Source of the DNA: UBA6952 sp045562575
GTDB lineage: Bacteria; Chloroflexota; Dehalococcoidia; Lucifugimonadales; UBA6952
DNA length: 55,361 bases
NCBI GenBank assembly: GCA_045562575.1
Contig: JBJKVQ010000039.1
Span: forward strand, 1 to 55,361
Reading direction: 5' to 3'
Made by a program: the position numbers and the translations under genes. Positions within the stretch are counted from its first letter, which is position 1. Each line of letters starts with the position of its first letter. Below, piece by piece: positions 9,148-17,903 of the stretch. The notes beneath the pieces are model-generated. The model made no database searches, was not told the origin of the DNA, and was given only the letters and a program-made list of their open reading frames with translations.

Positions 9148-10415
9148 ATATAAATATGCCACTACAAAATCTCAGAATTCTAGATCTATCTCGTATATGG
9201 GCTGGTCCTTATGCTACCAAACTTCTTTCTGACCTAGGTGCAGAAGTAATTAAATTAGAATCATTACGTGTATATGATAGCCATAGAGGACCAGTTAATC
9301 CTAATCCTGGTATAGTTTCATATCCAAATGCTGAGCCTGGAGAAAACCCATGGAATAGAAATGGATGGTTTAATTGCCTCCATATGAATAAATATGGAAT
9401 AACACTAGAATTAACTACCCCTCAAGGAAAAGAGACTTTTGAACAACTTCTTTCAATTTCAGATGTATTGATTGAAAATTTCCGACAAGGAAGTCTTGAA
9501 CGATTAGGTTACCCCTATGAAAAAATTAAATCTATAAGGCCTGATATAATTTATGCTTCAATGCCTGCATTTGGTAATACTGGGCCGTGGAAAAAATATT
9601 TGGCCTATGGAATAGGACAAGAACAATTATCTGGAATGGCTCATATGACAGGATATGACAATGAAGGACCTATAAAATCTGGTATTAACCATGGTGACCC
9701 TATTACTGGTTCTCATGCAGCAGGTGTAATACTGGCTGCATTAAGATACAGGAAGTTTACAGGAGAAGGAATGTACTTGGACGTATCTCAACAAGAATCT
9801 GCAGTTTCTCTTATAGGAGGAGAATTGTTGAAATATCAAGTTGGAAACGAAGAACCAATTCGTATGGGTAATAAGTCTAATCTTTATTGCCCCCATAATG
9901 TATATCCTTCAAAAGGAGATGATGAATGGATAACAATTGCTGTTACGAATAATCATCAATGGAAAAACTTACTTTCAAAAATAAACTCTATAGAATTAAA
10001 CAAATATTCTTCTTGCAATTTTGCTTCTAGAAAATCTAATGAACAACAAATAGATGAAATTATATCAAATTGGTCTATAAATTATGAAAAATATGAATTG
10101 ACCAATATTTTACAATCATTAGGGATTCCTTCTGCACCTGTCATGGGAGCCCCTGATCTTTTTAAAGACCCACATTATAAAAATAGAGAAACATTTGAAA
10201 CAGTAAAACATGCAGAAGCTGGTATACATATTTATCCGGGTATTCCGTGGAAAATGTCACAAACACAAAGCGAAATTAAATCAGCCTCACCATTATTGGG
10301 AGAACATCACAAACAAATATATAGTGAGCTCTTAGGTTTATCAGACAAACGATTATCTGAACTTTTAGATTCAGGTACGATAGGATATAAACCGACAGGT
10401 TCTAGAATCTTTTAA
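9144..10415 (+). CDS. CaiB/BaiF family III CoA-transferase, Asp-containing member of pair 2
   Basis: 423-residue family III CoA-transferase. N-terminal LQNLRILDLSRIWAGPYATK and LGAEVIKLES blocks identify the family. Asp185 (HGDPITG) has exactly the 25-residue spacing to the TGEGM block expected of the catalytic aspartate. The protein shares YCPHN and NNHQW segments with the Asp-containing protein at 2040, which suggests that the two pairs arose by duplication of a whole pair. It starts in an ATGA overlap with the gene before, a sign of tight coupling of the two products. The transported acid is not identifiable. Confidence 0.9.
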   Translation: MNINMPLQNLRILDLSRIWAGPYATKLLSDLGAEVIKLESLRVYDSHRGPVNPNPGIVSYPNAEPGENPWNRNGWFNCLHMNKYGITLELTTPQGKETFEQLLSISDVLIENFRQGSLERLGYPYEKIKSIRPDIIYASMPAFGNTGPWKKYLAYGIGQEQLSGMAHMTGYDNEGPIKSGINHGDPITGSHAAGVILAALRYRKFTGEGMYLDVSQQESAVSLIGGELLKYQVGNEEPIRMGNKSNLYCPHNVYPSKGDDEWITIAVTNNHQWKNLLSKINSIELNKYSSCNFASRKSNEQQIDEIISNWSINYEKYELTNILQSLGIPSAPVMGAPDLFKDPHYKNRETFETVKHAEAGIHIYPGIPWKMSQTQSEIKSASPLLGEHHKQIYSELLGLSDKRLSELLDSGTIGYKPTGSRIF

Positions 10416-10446
10416 TTTAATTAACTTAACTGAAAGGGGAAAATAA

Positions 10447-11208
10447 ATGTCAGATGAAGTTTTATATAAAGTCGAAAATGGTATTGCGTTTATTACACTT
10501 AATAGACCAGATAAACTCAATGCAATAAACCCAGAGATGCGAGAAATGTTATGGGATGCTTTTCAAGACGTAAAGCATAATTCTAAAGTTAGATGTGCAA
10601 TAGTTACTGGTAACGGAAAAGCATTTTCTACAGGCCATGATTTAGTTGCAATGGCTAATGCTCGAGCAAATGAAGGCCCCTCAACAGGAGACTTATATGT
10701 TGTTCAATCTAATATTTGGAAGCCTATAATTAGTGCGATAAATGGTATTTGTTTAGCACAGGGTTGTGGTATTGCATTAGGAAGCGATATTCGCATTGCT
10801 TCTAAAGAAGCTCAATTTGGTTGGCCTCAAGCGAAAAGAGGAATTTCTTCAGTCAGTGGCCCTGCATTATTATCGCAAGTAGTGCCAAGAAATATTGCAT
10901 TTGAAATACTTTTTACCGGAGACTTTTTATCAGCAGATAAAGCTCTAGAGTTAATGCTTGTAAATCATGTAGTAGAACCAGATGAAGTATTACCAACAGC
11001 TATTGCTCTTGCTGAAAAAATCACTGCTAATGCTCCATTATCCCTAGCTGCTATAAAAGAAGCATCAGTCAATGGAGCTTCTATGGATCTAGAAAGAAGA
11101 GTGGCATATGCACAATTAAAGAGAGATAATGTGCTTAACTCAGAAGATGCAAAAGAAGGCGTAAAAGCATTTGCTGAAAAACGCCAACCTGTATGGAAGG
11201 GTAAATAA
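10447..11208 (+). CDS. Enoyl-CoA hydratase/isomerase (crotonase) family protein with altered active site
   Basis: Crotonase-fold protein of 253 residues acting presumably on an acyl-CoA. The oxyanion-hole segments AFSTGHDL (residues 60-66) and INGICLAQGCG (98-108) are clear. The two glutamates that add water in true enoyl-CoA hydratases are both replaced: Gly108 stands at the Glu144 position and Gln128 (GWPQAKRG) at the Glu164 position of the rat enzyme, with the correct 20-residue spacing. It is therefore unlikely to be a standard hydratase and may be an isomerase, lyase or hydrolase. An AAAGGGGA site precedes the ATG. It follows the CoA-transferase pair and probably acts on the same thioester. 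Confidence 0.88.
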   Translation: MSDEVLYKVENGIAFITLNRPDKLNAINPEMREMLWDAFQDVKHNSKVRCAIVTGNGKAFSTGHDLVAMANARANEGPSTGDLYVVQSNIWKPIISAINGICLAQGCGIALGSDIRIASKEAQFGWPQAKRGISSVSGPALLSQVVPRNIAFEILFTGDFLSADKALELMLVNHVVEPDEVLPTAIALAEKITANAPLSLAAIKEASVNGASMDLERRVAYAQLKRDNVLNSEDAKEGVKAFAEKRQPVWKGK

Positions 11209-11231
11209 AAAAATTACAAAGGAGAAGTCCA

Positions 11232-12596
11232 ATGGGTGTTACAGATACATTAGTAAATTTTGTAAATAAAACTGAATTATCTGATATTCCTCAAGATGCT
11301 ATAGATATAACTAAAAAACATATTATCGACTGGTTTGCTACAGCTATAGCTGGATCAAATGAGGAAGCAGGATCAATATTACATGACTATGCCAATGAAG
11401 TCAGTGGGAGCAATCATGCGAATATAATTGGTACGTCAACTAAGGGATCAGTCGACAATGCTGCATTTATCAATGGATCCTTGGGCCATCTTCTAGATTA
11501 TGATGATATGGGCTTTTCTCATCCCACCACTTGTATATTACCTGGATTACTAGCTTTAGCAGATAAAAATAGAATAAGTGGTAGCCAAGTCTTACTCTCA
11601 TTGATTTTAGGATATGAAGTGTTTGAAAAGCTTTCATTTTCAGCTAGACCATATGAAGGTTCTCTCAGAAAACGAGGATACCACCCCACATCACTTTATG
11701 GAACAATGGCTGGTGCAGCTGCATGTGCAAAACTATTAGGATTAAATATTGAACAAACTAAAAGATCTTTAGGTATTGCTGGTAGCATGGCTTCTGGTTT
11801 AAGTCAAAATTTTGGAACATGGGTAAAAGGTATGCATGGAGGTAATTCTTCAAGAGCAGGTGTGGTTTCTGCAACACTAGCCAACAAAGGATATTATGCA
11901 GATGAAGAAATTATAGAAGGAGACCATGGTTTTTTTCACGCAATCCATATTGAAGGAAATTATGATTTAGAAAAAGTCACAGAAAATTTAGGGAGCCCAT
12001 GGGCTATTGTGTCGCCTGGCCTTAGTGTTAAACAATATCCATGCTGTGGTGGTAATCATCGAGCTTTAGATGCTGCACTGTCGATAATTAAAGAAAATAA
12101 TCTTGCATACGAACAAATTGAAACACTAACTGCACAATGCCATCCAGATTTAATAAATTTATTGAGATTCATGAAACCAACAAAAGGTTTTAATGGCAAA
12201 TTTAGTCTAGATTATAATATGGCTGCAGCTATTGTATATGGTGAAGTAAAAATACATACATTTAGTGATGAAATAGCTAGTGATCCCCGTATGAGAGAGG
12301 CTATGGAATCAAAAATCATTATCGAACAACACCCAGAATGGACACATGAGCAAACTTCTCAAGGAACTCCTATAATAATCAAAACAACTGATGGTAAAGA
12401 GTTTTCAAAAAGTGTTGCTATACAAAATTGGCATCCAACAAAACCAATATCAAATACTGAAGTAGAGGAAAAGTTTCGGTACTGCGCAGATAATAGCAAG
12501 TTGCCTCAACAAAATGTAGAAAAGATTATAGAAATTATATGGAATTTAGAAGAATGTAATGATACTAACGCATTAACTTCACTATGCACATTCTAG
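11232..12596 (+). CDS. MmgE/PrpD family protein
   Basis: 454-residue member of the MmgE/PrpD family, which includes 2-methylcitrate dehydratase, cis-aconitate decarboxylase and iminodisuccinate epimerase, all acting on di- or tricarboxylic acids. The conserved early helix with IDWFATAIAGS, the FINGSLGHLLDYDDMGFSHP segment with its Asp and His residues, and the KQYPCCGGNHRALDA segment are all visible. An AAAGGAG site precedes the ATG. It lies 23 bases after the crotonase-like gene. The substrate is not predictable from sequence, but the context suggests an organic acid whose CoA ester is handled by its neighbours. Confidence 0.88.
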   Translation: MGVTDTLVNFVNKTELSDIPQDAIDITKKHIIDWFATAIAGSNEEAGSILHDYANEVSGSNHANIIGTSTKGSVDNAAFINGSLGHLLDYDDMGFSHPTTCILPGLLALADKNRISGSQVLLSLILGYEVFEKLSFSARPYEGSLRKRGYHPTSLYGTMAGAAACAKLLGLNIEQTKRSLGIAGSMASGLSQNFGTWVKGMHGGNSSRAGVVSATLANKGYYADEEIIEGDHGFFHAIHIEGNYDLEKVTENLGSPWAIVSPGLSVKQYPCCGGNHRALDAALSIIKENNLAYEQIETLTAQCHPDLINLLRFMKPTKGFNGKFSLDYNMAAAIVYGEVKIHTFSDEIASDPRMREAMESKIIIEQHPEWTHEQTSQGTPIIIKTTDGKEFSKSVAIQNWHPTKPISNTEVEEKFRYCADNSKLPQQNVEKIIEIIWNLEECNDTNALTSLCTF

Positions 12597-12611
12597 TTTG
12601 GTAGGTATTGA

Positions 12612-13565
12612 ATGAACACAAAAATTGAATTTGGTATGAGTTTATCTGGCGGACCTGAAGATATTATTAGTGAAGCAAAACGAGTTGAAAATCTTGGATT
12701 TGATTATATATCTGGAGGAGAACATTTTATGCGAGGATCTCCGCCTAGTTCTACAAATTCTATCTTAACAGCACTATCTGTTGCTGCAGGAGCAACAGAA
12801 AAAGTACGACTCCTATCAGCAATTTTATTACTACCATTTTACAATCCATTACTTTTAGCAAAATTTACTACAACTTTAGATATTGCTTCAAAAGGAAGAT
12901 TGACCTTAGGGATAGGCGTAGGGGGAGAATTTCCAGTTGAATTTGAAGCTGCAGGTATTAATGTAAAACATAGAGGGAGCTTAAGCAATGAAATACTTGA
13001 AATACTGCGTGATCTATGGACAAAAGAAAATACAACATTCAAAGGTAAGCACTTTAATATACAAGATGTGAGTATTAATCCGTTACCTTCCCAAAAGCCT
13101 CATCCTCCTATTTGGGTAGCAGGAAGACGTACTCCGGCAATGAAAAGAGCAGTGAAATATGGTACTGGCTGGTTTCCTTATTACTACAGCCCAGAAATGT
13201 ATGAATCTAGTGTTAAGGAAATACATCAGATAGCTAATCAAGAAAAAATTGATGTTTCTGATTTTGAGTGGGGATTTATGCCATTTATATCAATACATAA
13301 TGATTATGAACAAGCAACTAAAATTGCAGCAGAGGCTCTTGGAGGTAGATACTTATATGATGGAGATTTTGCAAATATTGTAAAAAAATACTGTATTCTT
13401 GGATCAACTGAGCAATGTATTAATAAAATACAGCAGTATATAGATGCTGGGGCTAAAAAAATTATTTTTAATATATCTTCAACATCAGGTGTTAAGGATA
13501 AAATAAATCAATCAGAAATTATAGCAAAAGAAATAATACCCGAAATAAAAAATACAAATAAATAA
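12612..13565 (+). CDS. Luciferase-like flavin/F420-dependent oxidoreductase
   Basis: 317-residue LLM-class protein. The family features visible are IISEAKRVENLGFDYI, the SKGRLTLGIGVGGE segment (about residues 95-108), the short hinge NPLPSQKPHPPIWVAGRRTP and a C-terminal barrel strand. The glycine-rich GIGVGGEFPVEFEA part resembles the F420-using TIGR03619-like branch, but F420 use is not proven. It lies 15 bases after the MmgE/PrpD gene and 12 bases before the M20 gene, within one run of genes. It is distinct in sequence from the similar proteins at 1011 and 15738. Confidence 0.87.
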   Translation: MNTKIEFGMSLSGGPEDIISEAKRVENLGFDYISGGEHFMRGSPPSSTNSILTALSVAAGATEKVRLLSAILLLPFYNPLLLAKFTTTLDIASKGRLTLGIGVGGEFPVEFEAAGINVKHRGSLSNEILEILRDLWTKENTTFKGKHFNIQDVSINPLPSQKPHPPIWVAGRRTPAMKRAVKYGTGWFPYYYSPEMYESSVKEIHQIANQEKIDVSDFEWGFMPFISIHNDYEQATKIAAEALGGRYLYDGDFANIVKKYCILGSTEQCINKIQQYIDAGAKKIIFNISSTSGVKDKINQSEIIAKEIIPEIKNTNK

Positions 13566-13577
13566 TCGAGGGGAAAA

Positions 13578-14666
13578 TTGGAAGTAAAGATAAACAAAGA
13601 GAGATTAATAGAAACATTTATTGATTTAGTTAAAATTGATAGTCCTTCAGGTGAAGAAAAAGAAGTAGGGATATACCTAGAAAAAAGATTAAAAGCTATG
13701 GGATTTGAAGTCAAATTTGATTCTTACGGCAATTTAATAGCCTCAGAACCTGGGAAAAATCACATGCTCTTATCATGTCACATGGATACTGTTGAGCCAG
13801 GCAGAGGTATTCAGCCAATTATTGAAGGCAACGAAATTACTTCTGATGGCACAACAATACTTGGAGGTGATGCTAAAGCAGGTGTTGCTGCTATTCTTGA
13901 AGGTCTACAAACTGCATACGATAATGGTATTGATAGGATAGATCTACAGCCAGTATTTACTAGAGAAGAAGAAATTGGACTTGTTGGAGCACAAAATGTC
14001 GATTTCAACCTTATTATAGGCACACACGGAGTAGTGTTTGATGGTAACGGATCAGTAAGCCGAGTTTTTACAGCAAGCCCTACATATATTGGTTTTAACA
14101 TCTCTGTAAAAGGCAGAGCAGCTCATGCAGGAGTTGAACCCGAAAAAGGCTTATCAGCAATTAGGATTGCATCAGAATTAATCACGAACCTAGAACAAGG
14201 AAGATTAGATGAGGAAACGACCTTTAATATAGGTAAAATTGAAGGTGGAACTGTAAGAAATGCAGTTCCTGAAAACACACAAATCGAAGGTGAATTCCGG
14301 AGCCATAATCTTGAAACAATAGAACTTCTCCAAGCAAGTGTAAAAGCCAAAATCAGTGAATTTCGAGAGAAATATCCTGAAGCAGAAATAATAGATTCTT
14401 TTAGGGAAAACTTTGCTGCATACAAATTAACCGCAGATGACTCAATGGTTCAACTTGCATGTTCTACAATGGTGGATATGGGTATAAAACCAACATTGGA
14501 GACAACTGGAGGTGGGACAGATGCCAATGTATTCAATAAACATGGAATCCCATGTGTAGTAGTTGGTATGGGTACAAACGATATGCATACCGTTAGAGAG
14601 TATGTGAAAATTGATGAGTTAGAAGAAGTAGCTCAATTTTGTCTTAACTTAATATCAAAGAAATAA
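13578..14666 (+). CDS. M20-family metallohydrolase, PepT-like
   Basis: Cytosolic zinc hydrolase of 362 residues related to peptidase T-like M20 proteins, which split peptides or N-acyl amino acids. Visible are the first metal motif SCHMDTVEPG, the bridging GGDAKAGVAA, the catalytic pair in TREEEIGLVGA, the dimerisation domain (roughly 170-280) and the late metal segment GGGTDANVFNKHG. The start codon is TTG at 13578, preceded by GAGGGGA a few bases upstream. No ATG lies nearby in frame. It fits between the two oxidoreductase genes with minimal spacing, which suggests that the pathway includes hydrolysis of an amide or a conjugate. Confidence 0.9.
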   Translation: MEVKINKERLIETFIDLVKIDSPSGEEKEVGIYLEKRLKAMGFEVKFDSYGNLIASEPGKNHMLLSCHMDTVEPGRGIQPIIEGNEITSDGTTILGGDAKAGVAAILEGLQTAYDNGIDRIDLQPVFTREEEIGLVGAQNVDFNLIIGTHGVVFDGNGSVSRVFTASPTYIGFNISVKGRAAHAGVEPEKGLSAIRIASELITNLEQGRLDEETTFNIGKIEGGTVRNAVPENTQIEGEFRSHNLETIELLQASVKAKISEFREKYPEAEIIDSFRENFAAYKLTADDSMVQLACSTMVDMGIKPTLETTGGGTDANVFNKHGIPCVVVGMGTNDMHTVREYVKIDELEEVAQFCLNLISKK

Positions 14667-14677
14667 CAGGTAACAAT

Positions 14678-15715
14678 ATGGGGACAATAAAAGAAATCCG
14701 TGTAGATATTCCGAATCATAACCATCTAACTCAAGTAATAGTTACAATAGAAACTATGCAAGGTGAAACTGGTCGTGGTGAAGCTTGGTGGGGGATTCCT
14801 AATCCTAGTTACCCGGGATCTACCTCTTTCCCAATTGCAAGTGTTATCGAAAATCTAATTACTCCAAATTTAATTGGAAAAGATAGCAAAACAATTGAAA
14901 AACACTGGTTTGATATCTGGGAATATGGTTACAGGTATGCAGATCAAGGAATATTCACTATGGGTCTGTCTGGTGTTGATTTAGCACTTTGGGATTTATT
15001 GGGGAAAGAACTCAAAGTCCCTGTTGTGCAACTACTCGGAGGTCAAATGCACGATGGTTTACCTGCTTACGCAAGTCTACCACCTTTGAGAGATCCTGAT
15101 TTAGTTGTAAGTGAAGTTAAAAGAGCAATTGATGCAGGATTTAACACTGTAAAATTACATGAAATAGACCCGATGTATGTACATTTATTACACAATAATT
15201 TTGGAGATTCTCTAGGAATTATGGTTGATGTAAATGGTCATTTTTCATTGATCGAAGCTATTGCTTTTGGAAAAGAAATATCCAATCGAAATATAGTCTG
15301 GTATGAAGAACCAGTAAGGCCTATGCGAGACCATAAAGCAATAAAGAAAGTATCTGATCAAACAGGACTTCCCATAGCTGCTGGAGAGAATGAATATACT
15401 TTGAACGATTTTAAAAACATCTTAGAATCAGATTCTCTAACCTATCTCCAACCTGAAATTACTAAATTCGGAGGATTAACAGCTGCAAAAAGAATCACTG
15501 GACTAACAGAGATATATAATACTGCTCTTTGCCCACACAATTTCAGGATAGGGCCGTCATTATATGCATCTATTCATTGGGCTTTTGCTTCTCCAATGGC
15601 TACATGGATTGAAGTCCCATGGATTCAAGGTTCTTTTGCTGGAGGATATTCACTTCCACCTTTATCTAATGGAAAAGTGTATTTACCAGAAGGTAACGGC
15701 CTAGGTTTAGAATAA
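14678..15715 (+). CDS. Enolase-superfamily (mandelate racemase/muconate lactonizing-like) enzyme
   Basis: 345-residue enolase-superfamily protein. These abstract the proton next to a carboxylate using Mg2+, and many are acid-sugar dehydratases. Metal ligands are visible as Asp184 (MVDVNG), Glu210 (WYEEP) and Glu237 (AAGENEY). The second-strand base motif reads Lys159-Leu-His161 rather than K-x-K, and the His-Asp dyad appears as His287 (CPHNF) with Glu260 (QPEITKFGG) in place of Asp. The function is therefore not assignable to a known dehydratase. It starts 11 bases after the M20 gene and belongs to the same run. Expansion of this superfamily is a known SAR202 trait. Confidence 0.88.
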   Translation: MGTIKEIRVDIPNHNHLTQVIVTIETMQGETGRGEAWWGIPNPSYPGSTSFPIASVIENLITPNLIGKDSKTIEKHWFDIWEYGYRYADQGIFTMGLSGVDLALWDLLGKELKVPVVQLLGGQMHDGLPAYASLPPLRDPDLVVSEVKRAIDAGFNTVKLHEIDPMYVHLLHNNFGDSLGIMVDVNGHFSLIEAIAFGKEISNRNIVWYEEPVRPMRDHKAIKKVSDQTGLPIAAGENEYTLNDFKNILESDSLTYLQPEITKFGGLTAAKRITGLTEIYNTALCPHNFRIGPSLYASIHWAFASPMATWIEVPWIQGSFAGGYSLPPLSNGKVYLPEGNGLGLE

Positions 15716-15737
15716 CTAAATTCCTACAGGAAGTACT

Positions 15738-16613
15738 ATGAAAATTGGAATAGAATTAGCTATAAAAACACCTGTGCGGGAAATTGAACAGGCAATAAAG
15801 CTTTGTGAAAAAAATAAGCTTGATAGAATTTGGATACCAGACTCTAACATATCTCTCTGGGAATTCTGGTCCATATTAGGTGTTACAGCAAATGTTTCTA
15901 ATACTATAAGAATTGGGGCAGGTGTAACTTCACCATATCAAAGAAACCCAGTTGTAATGGCTCAAGCTGCAGTTACAATAGATCAGCTATCTAAAGGAAG
16001 ATTAGATATGGCATTAGGAAGAGGTAGTCGGTTTTGGCTTTCGAATATAGGTATAGATGGGATTGATGATGGAGTAAATGAATCCTTTACAATATTAAAA
16101 TCTCTTTTTGCAGGGGAAGACCTAGACTACAAAGGTAATCAATTCACTATAAAATCACCAGCTTTACGTGAGTCAATTTTTCAAGAAACTATACCAATAT
16201 ATATAGCTAATACCAGTGAATACTGGACTGAAAAAGCAATCAATTTTGCTGATGGCATTCACACATACACAGCAAATAAAAATCTTTTAAATTATATGGA
16301 TTTAGCCTCAAATAAAGCTCAAAAAAAACCTTTTTATAAAATTTCTACGATTGGATATATTCAACCCATGGAAGTAGAAACATGGTGGGTGTCTAATTTT
16401 GCAAAAAACAGAAACTTACAATTACTTTGTAAAAGAGATTCTGAAAATATCCCTTTAGATGAACTCAAAAACGATCTTATTTTTAATGACAAAAAATCAC
16501 TCCAAAAACAAATATCAAAATTAGAATCAGCAAATTTTGATGAATTAATGATCGCCTACAGAAGACCAGAAGATTTGGAATATATATTACAAACTGTTAA
16601 AGATTGTACCTAA
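15738..16613 (+). CDS. Luciferase-like flavin/F420-dependent oxidoreductase, short form
   Basis: 291-residue LLM-class protein. The start MKIGIELAIKTP, the SKGRLDMALGRGSR segment and the YIANTSEYWTEKAINFADG part mark the family and resemble coenzyme F420-dependent methylene-tetrahydromethanopterin reductase-like members. It is shorter than the 317- and 337-residue relatives in this window. A CAGGAAG site precedes the ATG. Its stop codon overlaps the start of the MFS gene by one base (TAATG), so enzyme and transporter are probably made together. Confidence 0.83.
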   Translation: MKIGIELAIKTPVREIEQAIKLCEKNKLDRIWIPDSNISLWEFWSILGVTANVSNTIRIGAGVTSPYQRNPVVMAQAAVTIDQLSKGRLDMALGRGSRFWLSNIGIDGIDDGVNESFTILKSLFAGEDLDYKGNQFTIKSPALRESIFQETIPIYIANTSEYWTEKAINFADGIHTYTANKNLLNYMDLASNKAQKKPFYKISTIGYIQPMEVETWWVSNFAKNRNLQLLCKRDSENIPLDELKNDLIFNDKKSLQKQISKLESANFDELMIAYRRPEDLEYILQTVKDCT

Positions 16614-17833
16614 TGACATATTTTAAAAAGATCTACTATGGTTGGTATATAGCTCTATCTGGGACAATAACTAGCTTCATTTCTTTAGCTGTATTACAGA
16701 TTGGACACGGTGCATTTATTAATGATATCTATGAAGAACTTTCTTGGAGTATGACCGCAATATCTACCGGTTTTTCTATTAGAGTCTTTGGTGCTGGTAT
16801 CTTGTCACCATTAGGTGGATACCTTATTGATAAATTTGGCCCTAGAATAACCTGTATTACTGGTACTACTTTAACATTTATTGGGTTGATATTGTTTTCT
16901 GTGATGACCGAGTTATGGGTTTTTTACCTATCATCAATAATTATTGCAGTTGGAATGAGTATAGGTTCACACAATGCTATTACAGCTTCAATTATGCATT
17001 GGTTTGATAAAAAAAGAGGGTTTGCTTATTCATTTTCTGCTACAGGAAGAGCTCTGGGATATATTGGAATAGTTCCAATCACATTACTATTGTCTAATTA
17101 CGGATGGAGAGATACCTCTTTGTATGCATCTTATTTTTTCCTTATTGTATCCTTACCAGCTTCTTTTGTGATAAAACCAAATCCAGAGTTGGAAAACCAA
17201 ACATCAATAAACTCAAATAGTGAAAAAAGAATAATTGATAATGAATACGGTATTACTGATGCTTTAAAAACGCCTGCATTTTGGTTTTTAGCATTAGCAC
17301 AATTAATTTACAGCTTTGGAAACCAAATGAATTTAGTTCATCAACAACCAGCTCTAAAATCAATTGGATACTCACTAAGTGCTGTTGCATTAATTGTAAC
17401 TATCTTTGGTGGTATTCAAGTCTTTGGACGACTTGGATCAGGGTGGATAGGAGATCGTATTGGAAGATCTTTTTTGCTTATGATTAGCTTTTTGTTAATG
17501 GGGGTAGGGTGGATAGGTCTACTTTTTGCTACTCCTGGTGCAATATTTTTCATTACTTTATACCTACTGTTTTATACTGCTGGACAGTCTGCCCATACTG
17601 CAACTGATCAAACAGTTGTAGCAGACTTTTTTGGAATCACAAGATTTGCGACAATAAAAGGATCCATGCAACTTATTGCACTTGTGGGAGGAATCTCAGG
17701 GCCAATTATGGCTGGCCGAATTTATGATATATATGGGAGTTATGATATAGCATTTATTATTTTATGCCCTGTAGTAAGTTTAGGTACTATATGCGTATTC
17801 ATGGCACGAAAATTAAGTAATAGAACTTCATGA
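16613..17833 (+). CDS. Major facilitator superfamily transporter (oxalate/formate antiporter-like)
   Basis: About 406-residue inner-membrane transporter with twelve predicted helices and a cytoplasmic loop near residues 185-215. The motif-A-like GGYLIDKFGPR follows the second helix and a second copy, GSGWIGDRIGRS, lies in the C-terminal half. The family resembles monocarboxylate/oxalate-formate carriers. I choose ATG 16613, which overlaps the previous stop (TAATG), over an in-frame TTG at 16604. As last gene of the catabolic run it is the natural candidate for uptake of the pathway substrate. Confidence 0.88.
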   Translation: MTYFKKIYYGWYIALSGTITSFISLAVLQIGHGAFINDIYEELSWSMTAISTGFSIRVFGAGILSPLGGYLIDKFGPRITCITGTTLTFIGLILFSVMTELWVFYLSSIIIAVGMSIGSHNAITASIMHWFDKKRGFAYSFSATGRALGYIGIVPITLLLSNYGWRDTSLYASYFFLIVSLPASFVIKPNPELENQTSINSNSEKRIIDNEYGITDALKTPAFWFLALAQLIYSFGNQMNLVHQQPALKSIGYSLSAVALIVTIFGGIQVFGRLGSGWIGDRIGRSFLLMISFLLMGVGWIGLLFATPGAIFFITLYLLFYTAGQSAHTATDQTVVADFFGITRFATIKGSMQLIALVGGISGPIMAGRIYDIYGSYDIAFIILCPVVSLGTICVFMARKLSNRTS

Positions 17834-17849
17834 TTTATCCACATGAGAG

Positions 17850-17878
17850 TTGAAAATGTAATAGTCTTTTTATAAAAT
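17850..17878 (+). promoter_or_regulatory. Probable sigma-70-type promoter for the Ldh2-type gene
   Basis: TTGAAA at 17850-17855 and TAAAAT at 17873-17878 are separated by 17 bases, each matching the consensus hexamer in five of six positions. Transcription would start near 17885, leaving a short leader with the AAAGGAGG ribosome site before the ATG at 17904. Based on pattern only. Confidence 0.42.
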
Positions 17879-17903
17879 TAGAACATAGTTAAAGGAGGTA
17901 GTC

